DNA of 25,537 bases from a virus: the IMG/VR virus record IMGVR_UViG_3300010368_000096, positions 1 through 25,537 of that record; one strand, written 5' to 3'. The notes under the pieces were generated by a model, which saw only the letters and a program-made list of their open reading frames with translations, made no database searches and was not told the DNA's origin. A program made the translations under genes and the position numbers. This document shows positions 13,149-23,010 of the stretch, in pieces; position 1 is the stretch's first letter; each line of letters begins with the position of its first letter.

Positions 13149-14758
13149 TGAGAAAAGATAATAAACAAAATACAAACGGTGGAATTGATTACACTAATAT
13201 AAAATTGGATGAAGATGCAATTAGACAACGTATTCTTGATAATACAAATCTGGACGAACAATTAGACCAAACTTTAATTGATAGAGGGATTACAAAAATA
13301 TCACCTGAAACACGTGATAAAATGCGTATTACTAGATTATCAAATGAACTTGCTCCTGATGATTTTGATGATAATATCCTAAGAAAATTACTAGGTGGTC
13401 CATTACAAAAAGATTTAGATGGGAGTACAATACTTACAAGTAAAGACGGACAATTAACACCAACAGAAAACTATCAAGTAACACGTAACTCACAAGGTTA
13501 TATTGTTTCTGACGAATCCAAAACAGAAAATCTATTAGATATTACGTTATCGGATAAATTAATACAACGCTCTATTTTTAAAAATGTTGTTAATACTGAA
13601 TTTGAACAAATTGAATTACCGTTTAAAACTGTAAACGAAATAGAAAACTTAGAAAATCAATTGAGAATATTAAATAACGAAATTGCTGATTTAAACGGTA
13701 CAACGGAGGGATTATTAAATGAACGTTCTACATTAAGTGTTGATAATGAAACTCAGGAAGAATTAATAAATACATTACAAGATACGATTACTACATTAAA
13801 TTCTAGATTTTCAGTAACACCACCCGAAGGTACAATTTTTAGTATAACACCTAAATACCCAGATAAACAAAAAGAAGATTTAGATTATTGGATTATTGAG
13901 AATGGAGAACGAAGACGTATTAAAAATTATGCTATGGTGCAATTAATGTTAGATCAGGATGATAGAACAGTAAATTCAGTTGAACATATAGCAGCATCTA
14001 ATATCCAAAAGATAACACGTGGTATGGATATGACAGTTGATGAGATGACAGGAAATAACAGTTCAGTTAAATCAGCAGTAGATAATAATATATATGTACC
14101 AGATGGTGCATTTGATTCACCCGGTACATTTAAAATCTTTTGGCCAGATATGCAAGGTGATAGTGTTAATGATAATATTAAAATTGCAGCTGTAATGGAA
14201 TGGATGTGGGGTGTTGGTCAATGGGCTGCACAAGATGAAATTCCTGATCTTGCTGGTACCGGTATTACATTTAGTTATGCAAGGGAATTACGATATTATT
14301 TAGCTAAGCATGCACTATGGGGTGCTGCAAGAGCAATTAATCCAAAAGAATTAGCTGCTGAATTAGTACGTGCCGCGGAGTTGAAAAAAGCGAAAGAATT
14401 ACTTTCAGCATCAACAGTTGCACAGTATGACAGAATTATTCCTATATTAAATCAATTAACTGCATTAGTTGATAATGTAGATGAAAATGTACTTAGATTA
14501 AGTTCCGCGGAATCACGTAATTTAATAAGTTTAGCTCAAAGGGTAACAGACGCTAAAGAAAATGCTGTATTAGGTTATACACCACAACAAGAGTATTTAA
14601 CTCAACTATTCCTGGATACACTTATAAGAATATTCCCACGTATGGATGAAACATTTGAATATACGGAGTTAAACGGTCCGAATAATGGTTACGCATCATA
14701 CCCAAATAAGTTAGCCGATATTAGATATGGTATTCTAAGACTACCATCATTATTTTGA
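13148..14758 (+). CDS. Tail/baseplate structural protein, 536 aa
   Basis: Not matched to a named family. Residues 1-160 are polar and mixed. A coiled coil occurs at about 162-222 (NEIENLENQLRILNNEIADL and onward). The second half has a distinctive Trp-rich block at about 330-395 (FWPDMQGDSVNDNIKIAAVM, EWMWGVGQWAAQDEIPD, ARELRYYLAKHALWGAARAI) followed by Ala/Lys-rich helices (400-480). The C-terminus (RMDETFEYTELNGPNNGYAS, YGILRLPSLF) is compact and hydrophobic, as in proteins that lock into a larger assembly. It starts by a TAATG overlap with the previous gene and precedes the giant gp7-like gene. It is expected to be a wedge component by position. Confidence 0.6.
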   Translation: MRKDNKQNTNGGIDYTNIKLDEDAIRQRILDNTNLDEQLDQTLIDRGITKISPETRDKMRITRLSNELAPDDFDDNILRKLLGGPLQKDLDGSTILTSKDGQLTPTENYQVTRNSQGYIVSDESKTENLLDITLSDKLIQRSIFKNVVNTEFEQIELPFKTVNEIENLENQLRILNNEIADLNGTTEGLLNERSTLSVDNETQEELINTLQDTITTLNSRFSVTPPEGTIFSITPKYPDKQKEDLDYWIIENGERRRIKNYAMVQLMLDQDDRTVNSVEHIAASNIQKITRGMDMTVDEMTGNNSSVKSAVDNNIYVPDGAFDSPGTFKIFWPDMQGDSVNDNIKIAAVMEWMWGVGQWAAQDEIPDLAGTGITFSYARELRYYLAKHALWGAARAINPKELAAELVRAAELKKAKELLSASTVAQYDRIIPILNQLTALVDNVDENVLRLSSAESRNLISLAQRVTDAKENAVLGYTPQQEYLTQLFLDTLIRIFPRMDETFEYTELNGPNNGYASYPNKLADIRYGILRLPSLF

Positions 14759-14803
14759 ATATAATTATTTACCCAGATTTTTGGTGAATATTCTTATTTT
14801 AAC

Positions 14804-14812
14804 TATTTATAA
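14804..14812 (+). promoter_or_regulatory. TATTTATAA motif, candidate late promoter
   Basis: Sits in the 78-base gap between the 536-aa gene and the giant structural gene and ends 24 bases before its ATG. A start near 14817 would leave a 20-base leader with AAGGAAG as ribosome site. The rest of the gap (14759-14803) is AT-rich with no convincing hairpin. Confidence 0.45.
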
Positions 14813-14836
14813 GTGAATTAAGGAAGATCCTATACT

Positions 14837-17800
14837 ATGCTTAAAGATTATAAAAATTCAGACGAAATATTAAAGAATTCAGGACCTATAGAGGGTGAGT
14901 GGATTACCTCAGAAGATAAACAATTACTTAATTTACAATTCGAAGAGAAGAATGTAAAATTTGGTGAAAGTAAAACTGATGCTGTTGAGTTACACGTTTA
15001 TGACTTGAACGGTAATCTATTAGCTAGTAATCATGTAGTTGACAAATGGAAGGCTACAAAACCAGAAGAACAACAAGCAACAGGTGTTCCAAGACTATTC
15101 TTAGATCCACATTCAAATTTACGTGATTTAGGATTTAAACGTGGGGAATATAAATTTGTTTACAATTTTGTTAGACCTTTACTTGGTGAGTATAATTCAA
15201 ATCGTCAATTATTTATAAAAGAAATAAAATCAAATAAAACTGAATTAGTTTTATCTACTAATATTGTACGTAGTGATAGTGAACCTCTTAATCAAGAATT
15301 TGAAAAAGTAAAAGCTCAAATTGATAAATTCTTTAATATTCAAAATAGAGTAGCTGATTTAACGGCTAACTTAGATTCCACGCAATTACCAACAATTACT
15401 AAAGAAAACAATAAGATAGTTTATAATAAATTTGTTGATATAAAACAAATTATAGATGATAATGTACTTCGTTATAATCTAGACAGAAACGCTTATATAG
15501 AATACCTAGTAAATGACACAATTGAAAAACGAAGTAATTCGTTTGAATATGGTATAAATGAGGATTTACGAAACATAGTATCAAAAGCTGATTTATTAAA
15601 TTATTATGTACATACAATACCCAATGCAAAATGGTTAGAACTTAGGGATGAAATATATTTTTTACCAAATGCATCGGATGGAAGTTCACAACTACCTACA
15701 GGTGTAAATAACACTTTACAAAAAGACCATCCAGACTATCAATCTATAGTAATTGCTAATGCTACATTAAAAAGTTTTATTAATAATATACTTATAGACC
15801 CAGATTTCTCATTACTAACTGACCGTGATATATCTGAAATTGAATCTGTTATAACAACACCAAATACAACAATTGCAACTGCAACAGGTAATGCTCACTT
15901 GAGTATGCAAACATTCTTAAATAATCCAGAATTTGTTCCTAGAGGCAGTAACTTATTACAGAACAATCAAATATTTAGTACAGTACTTGATAATGTAACA
16001 ATTAAATATAACACGGACATTCAACGTTTAGAAAAGGATTTAATTGCATATGGTAATGAAGATTTTAATACTGATGGTATAACACCACATATAAATGTTA
16101 ATGCAACTGAAATTAGTTTAATTAAAAAACAGCTTGAGAATTCAAAACTAATCCTGCAGGAGATTGAAACACTTCGTACTCTATTTGTTACAAGAAAAAC
16201 ATCTGTAACACAAGACGAAATTGCAAAAGCATTAAAAGATGCTAAAGAACATTTAGATAATAAAATATTATTAAATACGATTAAATTAACAAATGAAGAT
16301 TTTAATTATGTTGTACAACCTGCAGATGATTATTTTGAATTATTTGAATTAAATTTTGGTAATAATAATATATTAAAAATTACTAATATAATTCGTTTAT
16401 CGGATACGGACATTGGTGTAAAACTATACGAACCAATACCAAAGACAATTTCTACAAAACAATCTTGTTGGATAAATAAAGATATCCGTAGAGCTTATAC
16501 TGATAATATTATATTATTACCGGCAATAGATGGTAATGTTGCAAATACATTAAGTGGTCCTAATTTTCACATAGAAACACATGACTTAGATTCAAAGGAT
16601 ACTGACTTCCAAACTTGGACGGAATTACTAGGAACAAATGCAAATACATCACAACAGATAATTGACAATTACTTTAGTGGTAGTATTGGTGATGTAAAGC
16701 TTAATGTTAATTATTGTGAATTAGAAAACTTTGTTCACTTTAGTTCAGCAACAGAACGTGTTAAAAACTTTCATTACAAACTAGAACTTCTAGAGTTTTA
16801 TGATGCTAGAATGGATGTGTTATTATTAGCGGCTCAATCAGGGTCTGTATCAACTAACATTACAGATACAATAACTAAACAACGTGAAGTTGTTTCTGGA
16901 TTTGATGATTTTGAAAAATGGATGTACTTTGAATCGGGTTCACAAGAATTATATACATTTGACTCGTGTAGTATTACACCATGGCCAAAAAACGTAACTC
17001 AAACAATTACAACACCATTAACTTGGTTGGAGGCTTATAATGCTTGGGTAAGTGCAAGTTATACGTGGGTAAGTGGAGCAACAACGGATATACAAACGGC
17101 ATTCAGACCTTATACATTAGTTGCAACTTCTGGTAGTTTAGATTATTATCAAAATCTATTAGAAAAGGCAGAAGAATACGATAAAACAAACCCTCATGCA
17201 TTATACAGGTCTATTCCAGATCATGTACGTGCTGATAAGTTTAACGAAGATTATGAATTGTTCGTTAATATGGTTGGACAACATTTTGATATTATGTGGT
17301 CATACATAAATCATTTAACACGAATTAATACAAGAGAAGAACATCCTAAAGATGGAATTCCGGATGATTTAATTTTTGATGTTGCAAAATCTATGGGTTG
17401 GCATTTAGCCAATGGTAACTATGATGCTAAATTATGGGACTATGCGTTAGGTACAAACGAGAACGGAGTTGTTCAGTCGTCAGGAAGCTTTATGCCTTCC
17501 AAATCAAAAGATAAAATTACTAAGGAAATTTGGAGAAGACAACTTAATAATTTACCGTACTTATTAAAAACAAAGGGTACTGAACGTTCTGTACGTGCTT
17601 TGGTTGCATGTTACGGTGTACCTCAAAGTATATTAACAGTACGTGAATACGGTGGACCAAGTAGAAGTAATAAAAAACCAACATATAATAAAAATCAATT
17701 TGATTATGCATTAAACTTAGCAGATAGTAGACACGTTCAAACAGAATGGGCTCCAATACTTTCTTCTACAGGTTCTACATATTCATACCCTGATACAATT

Positions 17801-20800
17801 ACATTAAGATTTAAAACACATAATAATACCGAATTTAATTACGGTGGTTATGGGAAACATACATTATTACAAGTTGATTCAGGTAGTGATACACGAATGT
17901 TTGTAGAGTTAGAACCAACAAGTTCAGCAGGACAAGGAAATTTACATTTTTATATGTCAGGTTCAGGTGGGTATTTAACTGCAAGTATTTTAGATGAATG
18001 TATTTTTGATGATGAATTTACAAGTATTATGATACAAAGAGCTACGTCAAGTGATGCAACTCTAATAGATAATACTTATAATTTTTATGTTAAAAAACAT
18101 AAATGGAATAAACTTACAATTAACGCAAGTGCAAGTATTAATATATCATCTCCTGGTGATAGTAGTTATAATGATACGTGGACAACATCAGGTAGTATGT
18201 ATTTAGGGTTAGCAAACAACCCAAGCAATACTACATATTTTACAGGTTCTGTACAAGAATTAAGATATTGGAATGTTCCGTTAGACGAAAGTATATTTAA
18301 TAACCACGTAACATCAGTTGGCTCTTATAACAGTAATAACCCAACAGGTAGTTTCTATGAATTACAAACACGTTTTAATTTAATAGATAATATTGATATA
18401 GATGCAACACCATATATATCATCAAGTCATCCAGATCAAACACAAAATACGTTTGAGAATGGAAATACTATTATTGCAAACTTTGAAGGAACTTGGCCAA
18501 GTTCATCAGTTTCTTGGTTGCCTTGGGAAGAAAAACAATATATTGAAGGAGCTTCGTTAGGTGGGAATAACTTATATGCGGATAAAATTCGTATTGAAGG
18601 AACATCATTACGTGGAACTTTAAATCCAAAAAGTAGACAAGAAGTAAGTGCTTTTGATAGTGCACCATTAGATGGGAAACGTCTTGGAGTTTACTTTTCA
18701 CCACAAAGTATTATTAACGATGATATATTTAGACATTTAGGATTCTTTGAACTTGACGATTATATTGGAAGTCCGGGTGATTTATATAAAGATTCATATC
18801 CTGAACTAAAAGACATTGCTCAAGAGTATTGGAAAAAGTATTCAAACAAAAATGATATAGCAGAATACATTAGATTATTTAGTGTATTTGATTTTACAAT
18901 GTTTAAGCAAATTAAACAATTGTTACCGGGTCGTGCTAATGCCGTAACAGGTTTAGTCATAGAACCAAATGTATTAGAACGAAATAAAGTATTAACTAGA
19001 CGTCCAAACAAAACGGAATTAGATTATAAAGCCGAATTTGAATACGTATATCCAGATCCAGATGTTGTGGAAACAACTCATGTGGGTGAAGTGATAATAG
19101 AAGAAGAAGAACTTAGCGCAGAAGAAACTACTTACAAAGGACAAGTAGATTCTACAGAAGTTATAGATTTATCAGTACAAGAAGACAGTATTGCTGATAC
19201 TGAAAATAGTGATTATGAATTACACAATCATGAAGGTGAAGTTGCAATTAATAAAATTGATATTATAGATATAGATTACGTACAATCACAATCCGCATTA
19301 ATAATAACAAAAGATTATAGTAAACCATCAATATATTCTCACGACTATTTATTGGTAGATAAGAACGGAACACCGTCAATTTTTAGTACGGGTTCAAGTG
19401 CACCATGGTTAAGTTCACCAACACAATCAATTATACTAGGTGTCCATACACCAACTAGTAACCAATCAAGTAATTATTGGGTTCATGAAGAAACGGGTTG
19501 GTTAAGTCCAACATCAGCAAGTACCTTTAGTTCAAGTCTTATAGATTGGGCAATACCAAGTGGAACATTGTATCCAGCAACATCAAGTGGTACTGATGCC
19601 GATACTTATACAATTGTATATAGTGGGTTCGGTGCACAGATAGGTGCTAAACCAATTGGATTTAACGACCCTTATAATTTTGTATTTAGAGGTGTTGCAA
19701 CAACACTTGGTAGATATTCGGATGATAACGATGCAAATTATGTTATTGATAAGACGGTAACAATTGGAACAGATTTAATAACACATACAGGTACAAATCT
19801 AGCACAAGATGTTGTTAGTGAAACATTAGACAAACGTAGTTTACACGAACCAACTACAACCGGAACAAGTGGATCAATAGCAGGAATTTATGGTGCTTTT
19901 GATTGGAAGGATACACAAAATGTAACTGCATCAAGTACAGAGTTTGCATACGTAACAGGTTCTACAATAGCTGGATTTCCAGGATATTCTGAATATTTGG
20001 TTACGGGTAATTATGGTTTTAATATACCATCGTCATCTTTGATTAGTGGTATCGAAATGAAAGTATTAAGAAAAGGATTATATTCATCAGGTGATGCATA
20101 TATAACGAGTGCATCCATATATTTGTCAAAAAATTCTGGTAGTGTCCATCCTCCTTTTGATGGAACAATTGAAACAATAAATACACCATGGTCATTAGAC
20201 GTGTATCCAGGAACAACATCATCATATACGACTGATACTTATGGTGGTAGTACTAGTTTATGGGGAACAACGTGGACACCGGCAGAAATAAACTCTACGG
20301 ATTTTGGTGCTTACTATCAAGTACGATTAGAAACTATCCCATCGGAATATGTTTGGGCATATGTAAACGACATAACCGTAGAAGTATTTTATGTAGATTC
20401 AGGTTCAGGTGGGTGGAGAACATCATCACAAAAAGTAATATACGGTGATAATCATAATGATTGGGGTCAAACATTTACTAGAGAGGATTTAGTTAGTGAT
20501 GACTTTAATTTTAAATTACAAGCAGCAATTACAGGTTCTACAACAGCAAATGTGGATGATGTTAAAGTGAAATTATTTTATAGTTATTTTGTGACAGGTT
20601 CAGACAAAAGCTTCCAAGAGTATGTTCCTTTGGGTATCTCAAATCACAGATACAATGGGTGTAAAGTTACTTCACCAGACATCAACGAACCAAGTCAGGA
20701 TACCTTTGATAAAGGTCCGGTTGTGGAATCAACAGCAGCAAATCCTAATGGATTAATACTAAAAAGAAAAAATGCAGCTAGAGGAGTATTTGATATTGGG

Positions 20801-20833
20801 GAATCTCCAATAAAAATACAAAATAGAAGCTAA
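14837..20833 (+). CDS. Giant baseplate wedge/adhesin protein, gp7-like with LamG domain, 1,998 aa
   Basis: The largest gene, almost a quarter of the window. Residues 1-180 hold a beta domain (AVELHVYDLNG, GEYKFVYNFVRPLLGEY), then long helical stretches to about 500. Residues 800-940 (NEDYELFVNMVGQHFDIMWS, DLIFDVAKSMGWHL, EIWRRQLNNLPYLLKTKGTE, RALVACYGVP) match tail-protein-I-like segments of baseplate wedges. A LamG/concanavalin-like domain follows at about 984-1155 (ITLRFKTHNN, FTGSVQELRYWNVPL). Residues 1280-1382 (LGVYFSPQSIINDDIFRHLG, FFELDDYIGSPGD, FTMFKQIKQLLPGRANAV, GLVIEPNVLERN) are a conserved block I recognise from marine phage structural proteins. After an acidic linker (about 1405-1480) the C-terminal 500 residues are beta-rich and Ser/Thr-rich. 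T4 gp7 is only 1,032 residues; this seems to be a wedge protein with adhesion modules added. Gp7 equivalence is by position. Confidence 0.7.
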   Translation: MLKDYKNSDEILKNSGPIEGEWITSEDKQLLNLQFEEKNVKFGESKTDAVELHVYDLNGNLLASNHVVDKWKATKPEEQQATGVPRLFLDPHSNLRDLGFKRGEYKFVYNFVRPLLGEYNSNRQLFIKEIKSNKTELVLSTNIVRSDSEPLNQEFEKVKAQIDKFFNIQNRVADLTANLDSTQLPTITKENNKIVYNKFVDIKQIIDDNVLRYNLDRNAYIEYLVNDTIEKRSNSFEYGINEDLRNIVSKADLLNYYVHTIPNAKWLELRDEIYFLPNASDGSSQLPTGVNNTLQKDHPDYQSIVIANATLKSFINNILIDPDFSLLTDRDISEIESVITTPNTTIATATGNAHLSMQTFLNNPEFVPRGSNLLQNNQIFSTVLDNVTIKYNTDIQRLEKDLIAYGNEDFNTDGITPHINVNATEISLIKKQLENSKLILQEIETLRTLFVTRKTSVTQDEIAKALKDAKEHLDNKILLNTIKLTNEDFNYVVQPADDYFELFELNFGNNNILKITNIIRLSDTDIGVKLYEPIPKTISTKQSCWINKDIRRAYTDNIILLPAIDGNVANTLSGPNFHIETHDLDSKDTDFQTWTELLGTNANTSQQIIDNYFSGSIGDVKLNVNYCELENFVHFSSATERVKNFHYKLELLEFYDARMDVLLLAAQSGSVSTNITDTITKQREVVSGFDDFEKWMYFESGSQELYTFDSCSITPWPKNVTQTITTPLTWLEAYNAWVSASYTWVSGATTDIQTAFRPYTLVATSGSLDYYQNLLEKAEEYDKTNPHALYRSIPDHVRADKFNEDYELFVNMVGQHFDIMWSYINHLTRINTREEHPKDGIPDDLIFDVAKSMGWHLANGNYDAKLWDYALGTNENGVVQSSGSFMPSKSKDKITKEIWRRQLNNLPYLLKTKGTERSVRALVACYGVPQSILTVREYGGPSRSNKKPTYNKNQFDYALNLADSRHVQTEWAPILSSTGSTYSYPDTITLRFKTHNNTEFNYGGYGKHTLLQVDSGSDTRMFVELEPTSSAGQGNLHFYMSGSGGYLTASILDECIFDDEFTSIMIQRATSSDATLIDNTYNFYVKKHKWNKLTINASASINISSPGDSSYNDTWTTSGSMYLGLANNPSNTTYFTGSVQELRYWNVPLDESIFNNHVTSVGSYNSNNPTGSFYELQTRFNLIDNIDIDATPYISSSHPDQTQNTFENGNTIIANFEGTWPSSSVSWLPWEEKQYIEGASLGGNNLYADKIRIEGTSLRGTLNPKSRQEVSAFDSAPLDGKRLGVYFSPQSIINDDIFRHLGFFELDDYIGSPGDLYKDSYPELKDIAQEYWKKYSNKNDIAEYIRLFSVFDFTMFKQIKQLLPGRANAVTGLVIEPNVLERNKVLTRRPNKTELDYKAEFEYVYPDPDVVETTHVGEVIIEEEELSAEETTYKGQVDSTEVIDLSVQEDSIADTENSDYELHNHEGEVAINKIDIIDIDYVQSQSALIITKDYSKPSIYSHDYLLVDKNGTPSIFSTGSSAPWLSSPTQSIILGVHTPTSNQSSNYWVHEETGWLSPTSASTFSSSLIDWAIPSGTLYPATSSGTDADTYTIVYSGFGAQIGAKPIGFNDPYNFVFRGVATTLGRYSDDNDANYVIDKTVTIGTDLITHTGTNLAQDVVSETLDKRSLHEPTTTGTSGSIAGIYGAFDWKDTQNVTASSTEFAYVTGSTIAGFPGYSEYLVTGNYGFNIPSSSLISGIEMKVLRKGLYSSGDAYITSASIYLSKNSGSVHPPFDGTIETINTPWSLDVYPGTTSSYTTDTYGGSTSLWGTTWTPAEINSTDFGAYYQVRLETIPSEYVWAYVNDITVEVFYVDSGSGGWRTSSQKVIYGDNHNDWGQTFTREDLVSDDFNFKLQAAITGSTTANVDDVKVKLFYSYFVTGSDKSFQEYVPLGISNHRYNGCKVTSPDINEPSQDTFDKGPVVESTAANPNGLILKRKNAARGVFDIGESPIKIQNRS

Positions 20834-20861
20834 AAAAAATAGTGAAAATATGAAAAACATA

Positions 20862-20870
20862 TATTTATTA
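20862..20870 (+). promoter_or_regulatory. TATTTATTA motif, candidate late promoter
   Basis: Lies in the 65-base gap after the giant gene and ends 28 bases before the ATG at 20899. RNA starting near 20875 would have a 24-base leader carrying AAAGGAAAAG. The context is ATATTTATTAACGAC, close to the copy at 22997 (CTATTTATTAACACT). Confidence 0.45.
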
Positions 20871-20898
20871 ACGACAACAAAGACTAAAGGAAAAGACA

Positions 20899-21603
20899 AT
20901 GGGATATTTAAATAATGCATCTGTAACAATAGACGCAATACTTACAAACAAAGGGCGTGAGTTATTAGCTATGGGTAAAAGTGAATTTAGAATTACTCAA
21001 TTTGCATTAGCAGATGATGAGATTGATTATGATTTATGGAATCCAGCACATACATTAGGTACAGCATATTACGGTTCAGTAATAGAAAACTTACCAATGG
21101 TGGAAGCACTTCCGGATGAAACTCAAATGATGAAATACAAATTAGTAACATTACCTAAGAAAACAGCAAGAATACCAATTGTTGAATTAGATACAGGTAA
21201 CATTTCATTAAGAACAGGTGGACAGGTAGCATTAGTTAAACCATCAACACCAACATTTGAAAATGGTAATGCAACATTAGGATATACAGCAATATTATCT
21301 GATTCCGATGTAGCAGATTTAAGAGTAGCACCTGGAGCACAGGCAAATACAGGAATTAGTCCATCAGTTCCAAGATTTATTGGAGATACTGATTCACCAC
21401 AAAGTATAGCAGTAACAGGTAGATCTTTTGAAATTATTGCAAAGACACAAATTAAAGGTGATAAGACTGCAACGTTAACTATTATTGGTAACGAAACGGG
21501 TGGAAGAAAACAAATTACAGTAACCGTTAAACAAGCACAAACATTTACTACTAGAGGATTTCCAATAGAAGATGGTGCAAGAGTAAGACGACCAGTATTT
21601 TAA
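20899..21603 (+). CDS. Structural protein, baseplate-periphery, 234 aa
   Basis: Residues 1-100 (GYLNNASVTIDAILTNKGRE, FRITQFALADDEIDYDLWNP, DETQMMKYKLVTLPKKTAR) resemble a conserved N-terminal domain of phage structural proteins that I have seen near gp7/gp8-type genes; no activity is known. Residues about 170-215 (SFEIIAKTQIKGDKTATLTI, NETGGRKQITVTVKQ) have the alternating strands of an Ig-like beta sandwich. The C-terminus (RGFPIEDGARVRRPVF) is basic. The ribosome site is AAAGGAAAAG. An outer baseplate adaptor to which fibres attach is the most likely role. Confidence 0.6.
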   Translation: MGYLNNASVTIDAILTNKGRELLAMGKSEFRITQFALADDEIDYDLWNPAHTLGTAYYGSVIENLPMVEALPDETQMMKYKLVTLPKKTARIPIVELDTGNISLRTGGQVALVKPSTPTFENGNATLGYTAILSDSDVADLRVAPGAQANTGISPSVPRFIGDTDSPQSIAVTGRSFEIIAKTQIKGDKTATLTIIGNETGGRKQITVTVKQAQTFTTRGFPIEDGARVRRPVF

Positions 21604-21628
21604 TAATATTAAATAAGAAAAACAAACT

Positions 21629-22921
21629 ATGGGATTAAATAGATTTAGTGGAACTGCACCAATTAATGCAGCTGCAGGTGAAGTACAACCAATTGTACCG
21701 GTTGCGGCACCGGATACCGGAAATTCAAATTCGGTTGATTTTGCTTCGGCAGTAGAACAACGAGCTCAAGAAATTGCAGAAAGACTTTTACAAGAAAGAC
21801 TACAAGCAATACGTCAAGTAAATACCGGAAGAATATTTACTGCGTTTGATGTTGTAAATGATGTAGTATCCAATCAAAAGGAAGTTGTTACTAAGGGATT
21901 ATGGACAGGTGATAAAGGTGTTCTACAATCATTCTACACGTCATCAACACAGACATCTACCCAACAACAATACTATTATGAAATTTGGAATAGTGGTTCT
22001 ACTGAAATAGGAGCAGAAGCTCAGTTTTCTGTTGCATGGGGTCATAGACAAGGTTCAGGTTCTGATTTTAGTGGAAATGATGCCGATAGCCCAACACGTG
22101 CTATTTATAGTCAATATAGATTATTATTACTAGAACCAGACGACAATACATTTACATTTGCTAATAGTACAAACTCTGATAATATTTATATTATTAATTT
22201 CAACAGAGCAAGAATTAGACAAAAACTAGATCCAGGAAATTGGGAAATTTGGTTAGGAGAATTAACAGGTTCAGGATATACTAATGCTGAATTTACGGGG
22301 TCAGGTGGACAAGTTGTTGTATCTGGAACAGGTGCACTAGTTAAGATAACTGATGATTCGGGTGATACAAATGAAGAGAAACAAGGTAATGCCGGTAGAA
22401 TACACAATGTAGTATCAGGTACTATATCACAAGGTATATATAAAGCTGATGGAACAAATCCTACATATTACGGATTAAGTTATCCTGATATGGGTATGAT
22501 AATATTAAACGGTGATGCACTAGATGCTTCAGCAAGTTTTAATACATCAACAGGTTCAGACGTTAACGGAAACAACGCATATAAATTATATGCATCAATT
22601 CAAGGTGGAGGAACACTAGCTTCTAATAGTGGAGAAGAAGACTCAGGTTTTATTGCAAGAAACTCAGAAACAGTAACATCAACATATTACTTTGCAAGAG
22701 TTAAAAATGCAGAATATAACTTCTCAAACAACCCTACGTTTATAACGGGTGGACTTGGAGAATTTTCACAACCACAGTTTATTGGAGATCCTAAAGTATA
22801 TGTTACAACAGTTGGACTATACAATGAAAGACAAGAATTACTAGCAGTAGCCAAATTAAGTAAGCCTATTTTAAAGTCGTTTACTAATGAAGTTACAATG
22901 CGTGTAAAACTTGATTATTAA
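21629..22921 (+). CDS. Tail-fibre or baseplate structural protein, 430 aa
   Basis: The N-terminus is Ala/Pro-rich, then a helix (about 38-66: FASAVEQRAQEIAERLLQER and continuing) that probably trimerises. The body is beta-rich with many Gly/Ser/Thr/Asn (STEIGAEAQFSVAWGHRQGS, NWEIWLGELTGSGYT). The last 78 residues (353-430: ARVKNAEYNFSNNP, then YVTTVGLYNERQELLAVAKL) are clearly related to the C-terminus of the next gene's product. The start is preceded by AAATAAGAAAAACAAACT without a Shine-Dalgarno site. A strong terminator follows directly. Confidence 0.6.
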   Translation: MGLNRFSGTAPINAAAGEVQPIVPVAAPDTGNSNSVDFASAVEQRAQEIAERLLQERLQAIRQVNTGRIFTAFDVVNDVVSNQKEVVTKGLWTGDKGVLQSFYTSSTQTSTQQQYYYEIWNSGSTEIGAEAQFSVAWGHRQGSGSDFSGNDADSPTRAIYSQYRLLLLEPDDNTFTFANSTNSDNIYIINFNRARIRQKLDPGNWEIWLGELTGSGYTNAEFTGSGGQVVVSGTGALVKITDDSGDTNEEKQGNAGRIHNVVSGTISQGIYKADGTNPTYYGLSYPDMGMIILNGDALDASASFNTSTGSDVNGNNAYKLYASIQGGGTLASNSGEEDSGFIARNSETVTSTYYFARVKNAEYNFSNNPTFITGGLGEFSQPQFIGDPKVYVTTVGLYNERQELLAVAKLSKPILKSFTNEVTMRVKLDY

Positions 22922-22947
22922 AATAAACTACATATAATAATTACATT

Positions 22948-22977
22948 AAATACTCACTCAACAAGTGGGTATTTTTT
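22948..22977 (+). terminator. Intrinsic (rho-independent) terminator
   Basis: Stem TACTCACT (22951-22958), loop CAACA, stem AGTGGGTA (22964-22971), 8 base pairs including one T-G pair, extended by AAA/TTT (22948-22950/22972-22974), followed by a T-run (22972-22977). It ends 33 bases before the next start codon and should stop transcripts coming from the 430-aa gene. Confidence 0.85.
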
Positions 22978-22996
22978 GTATAATTTAAAAAATCAC

Positions 22997-23005
22997 TATT
23001 TATTA
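22997..23005 (+). promoter_or_regulatory. TATTTATTA motif, candidate promoter of near-leaderless mRNA
   Basis: It is the only promoter-like sequence I see between the terminator and the ATG at 23011 and ends just 5 bases before the ATG. With T4 late geometry, the transcript would start at about 23010, one base before the start codon. Confidence 0.45.
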
Positions 23006-23010
23006 ACACT

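Noticed and set aside
14769-14790. Possible hairpin ACCCAGATTTTTGGTGA between the 536-aa and giant genes
   Set aside because: Only about three consecutive pairs form; not a credible terminator.
20848-20862. ATATG-AAAAA-CATAT hairpin after the giant gene
   Set aside because: Only 5 A/T-dominated pairs and no T-run; too weak for a terminator and likely chance in AT-rich DNA.
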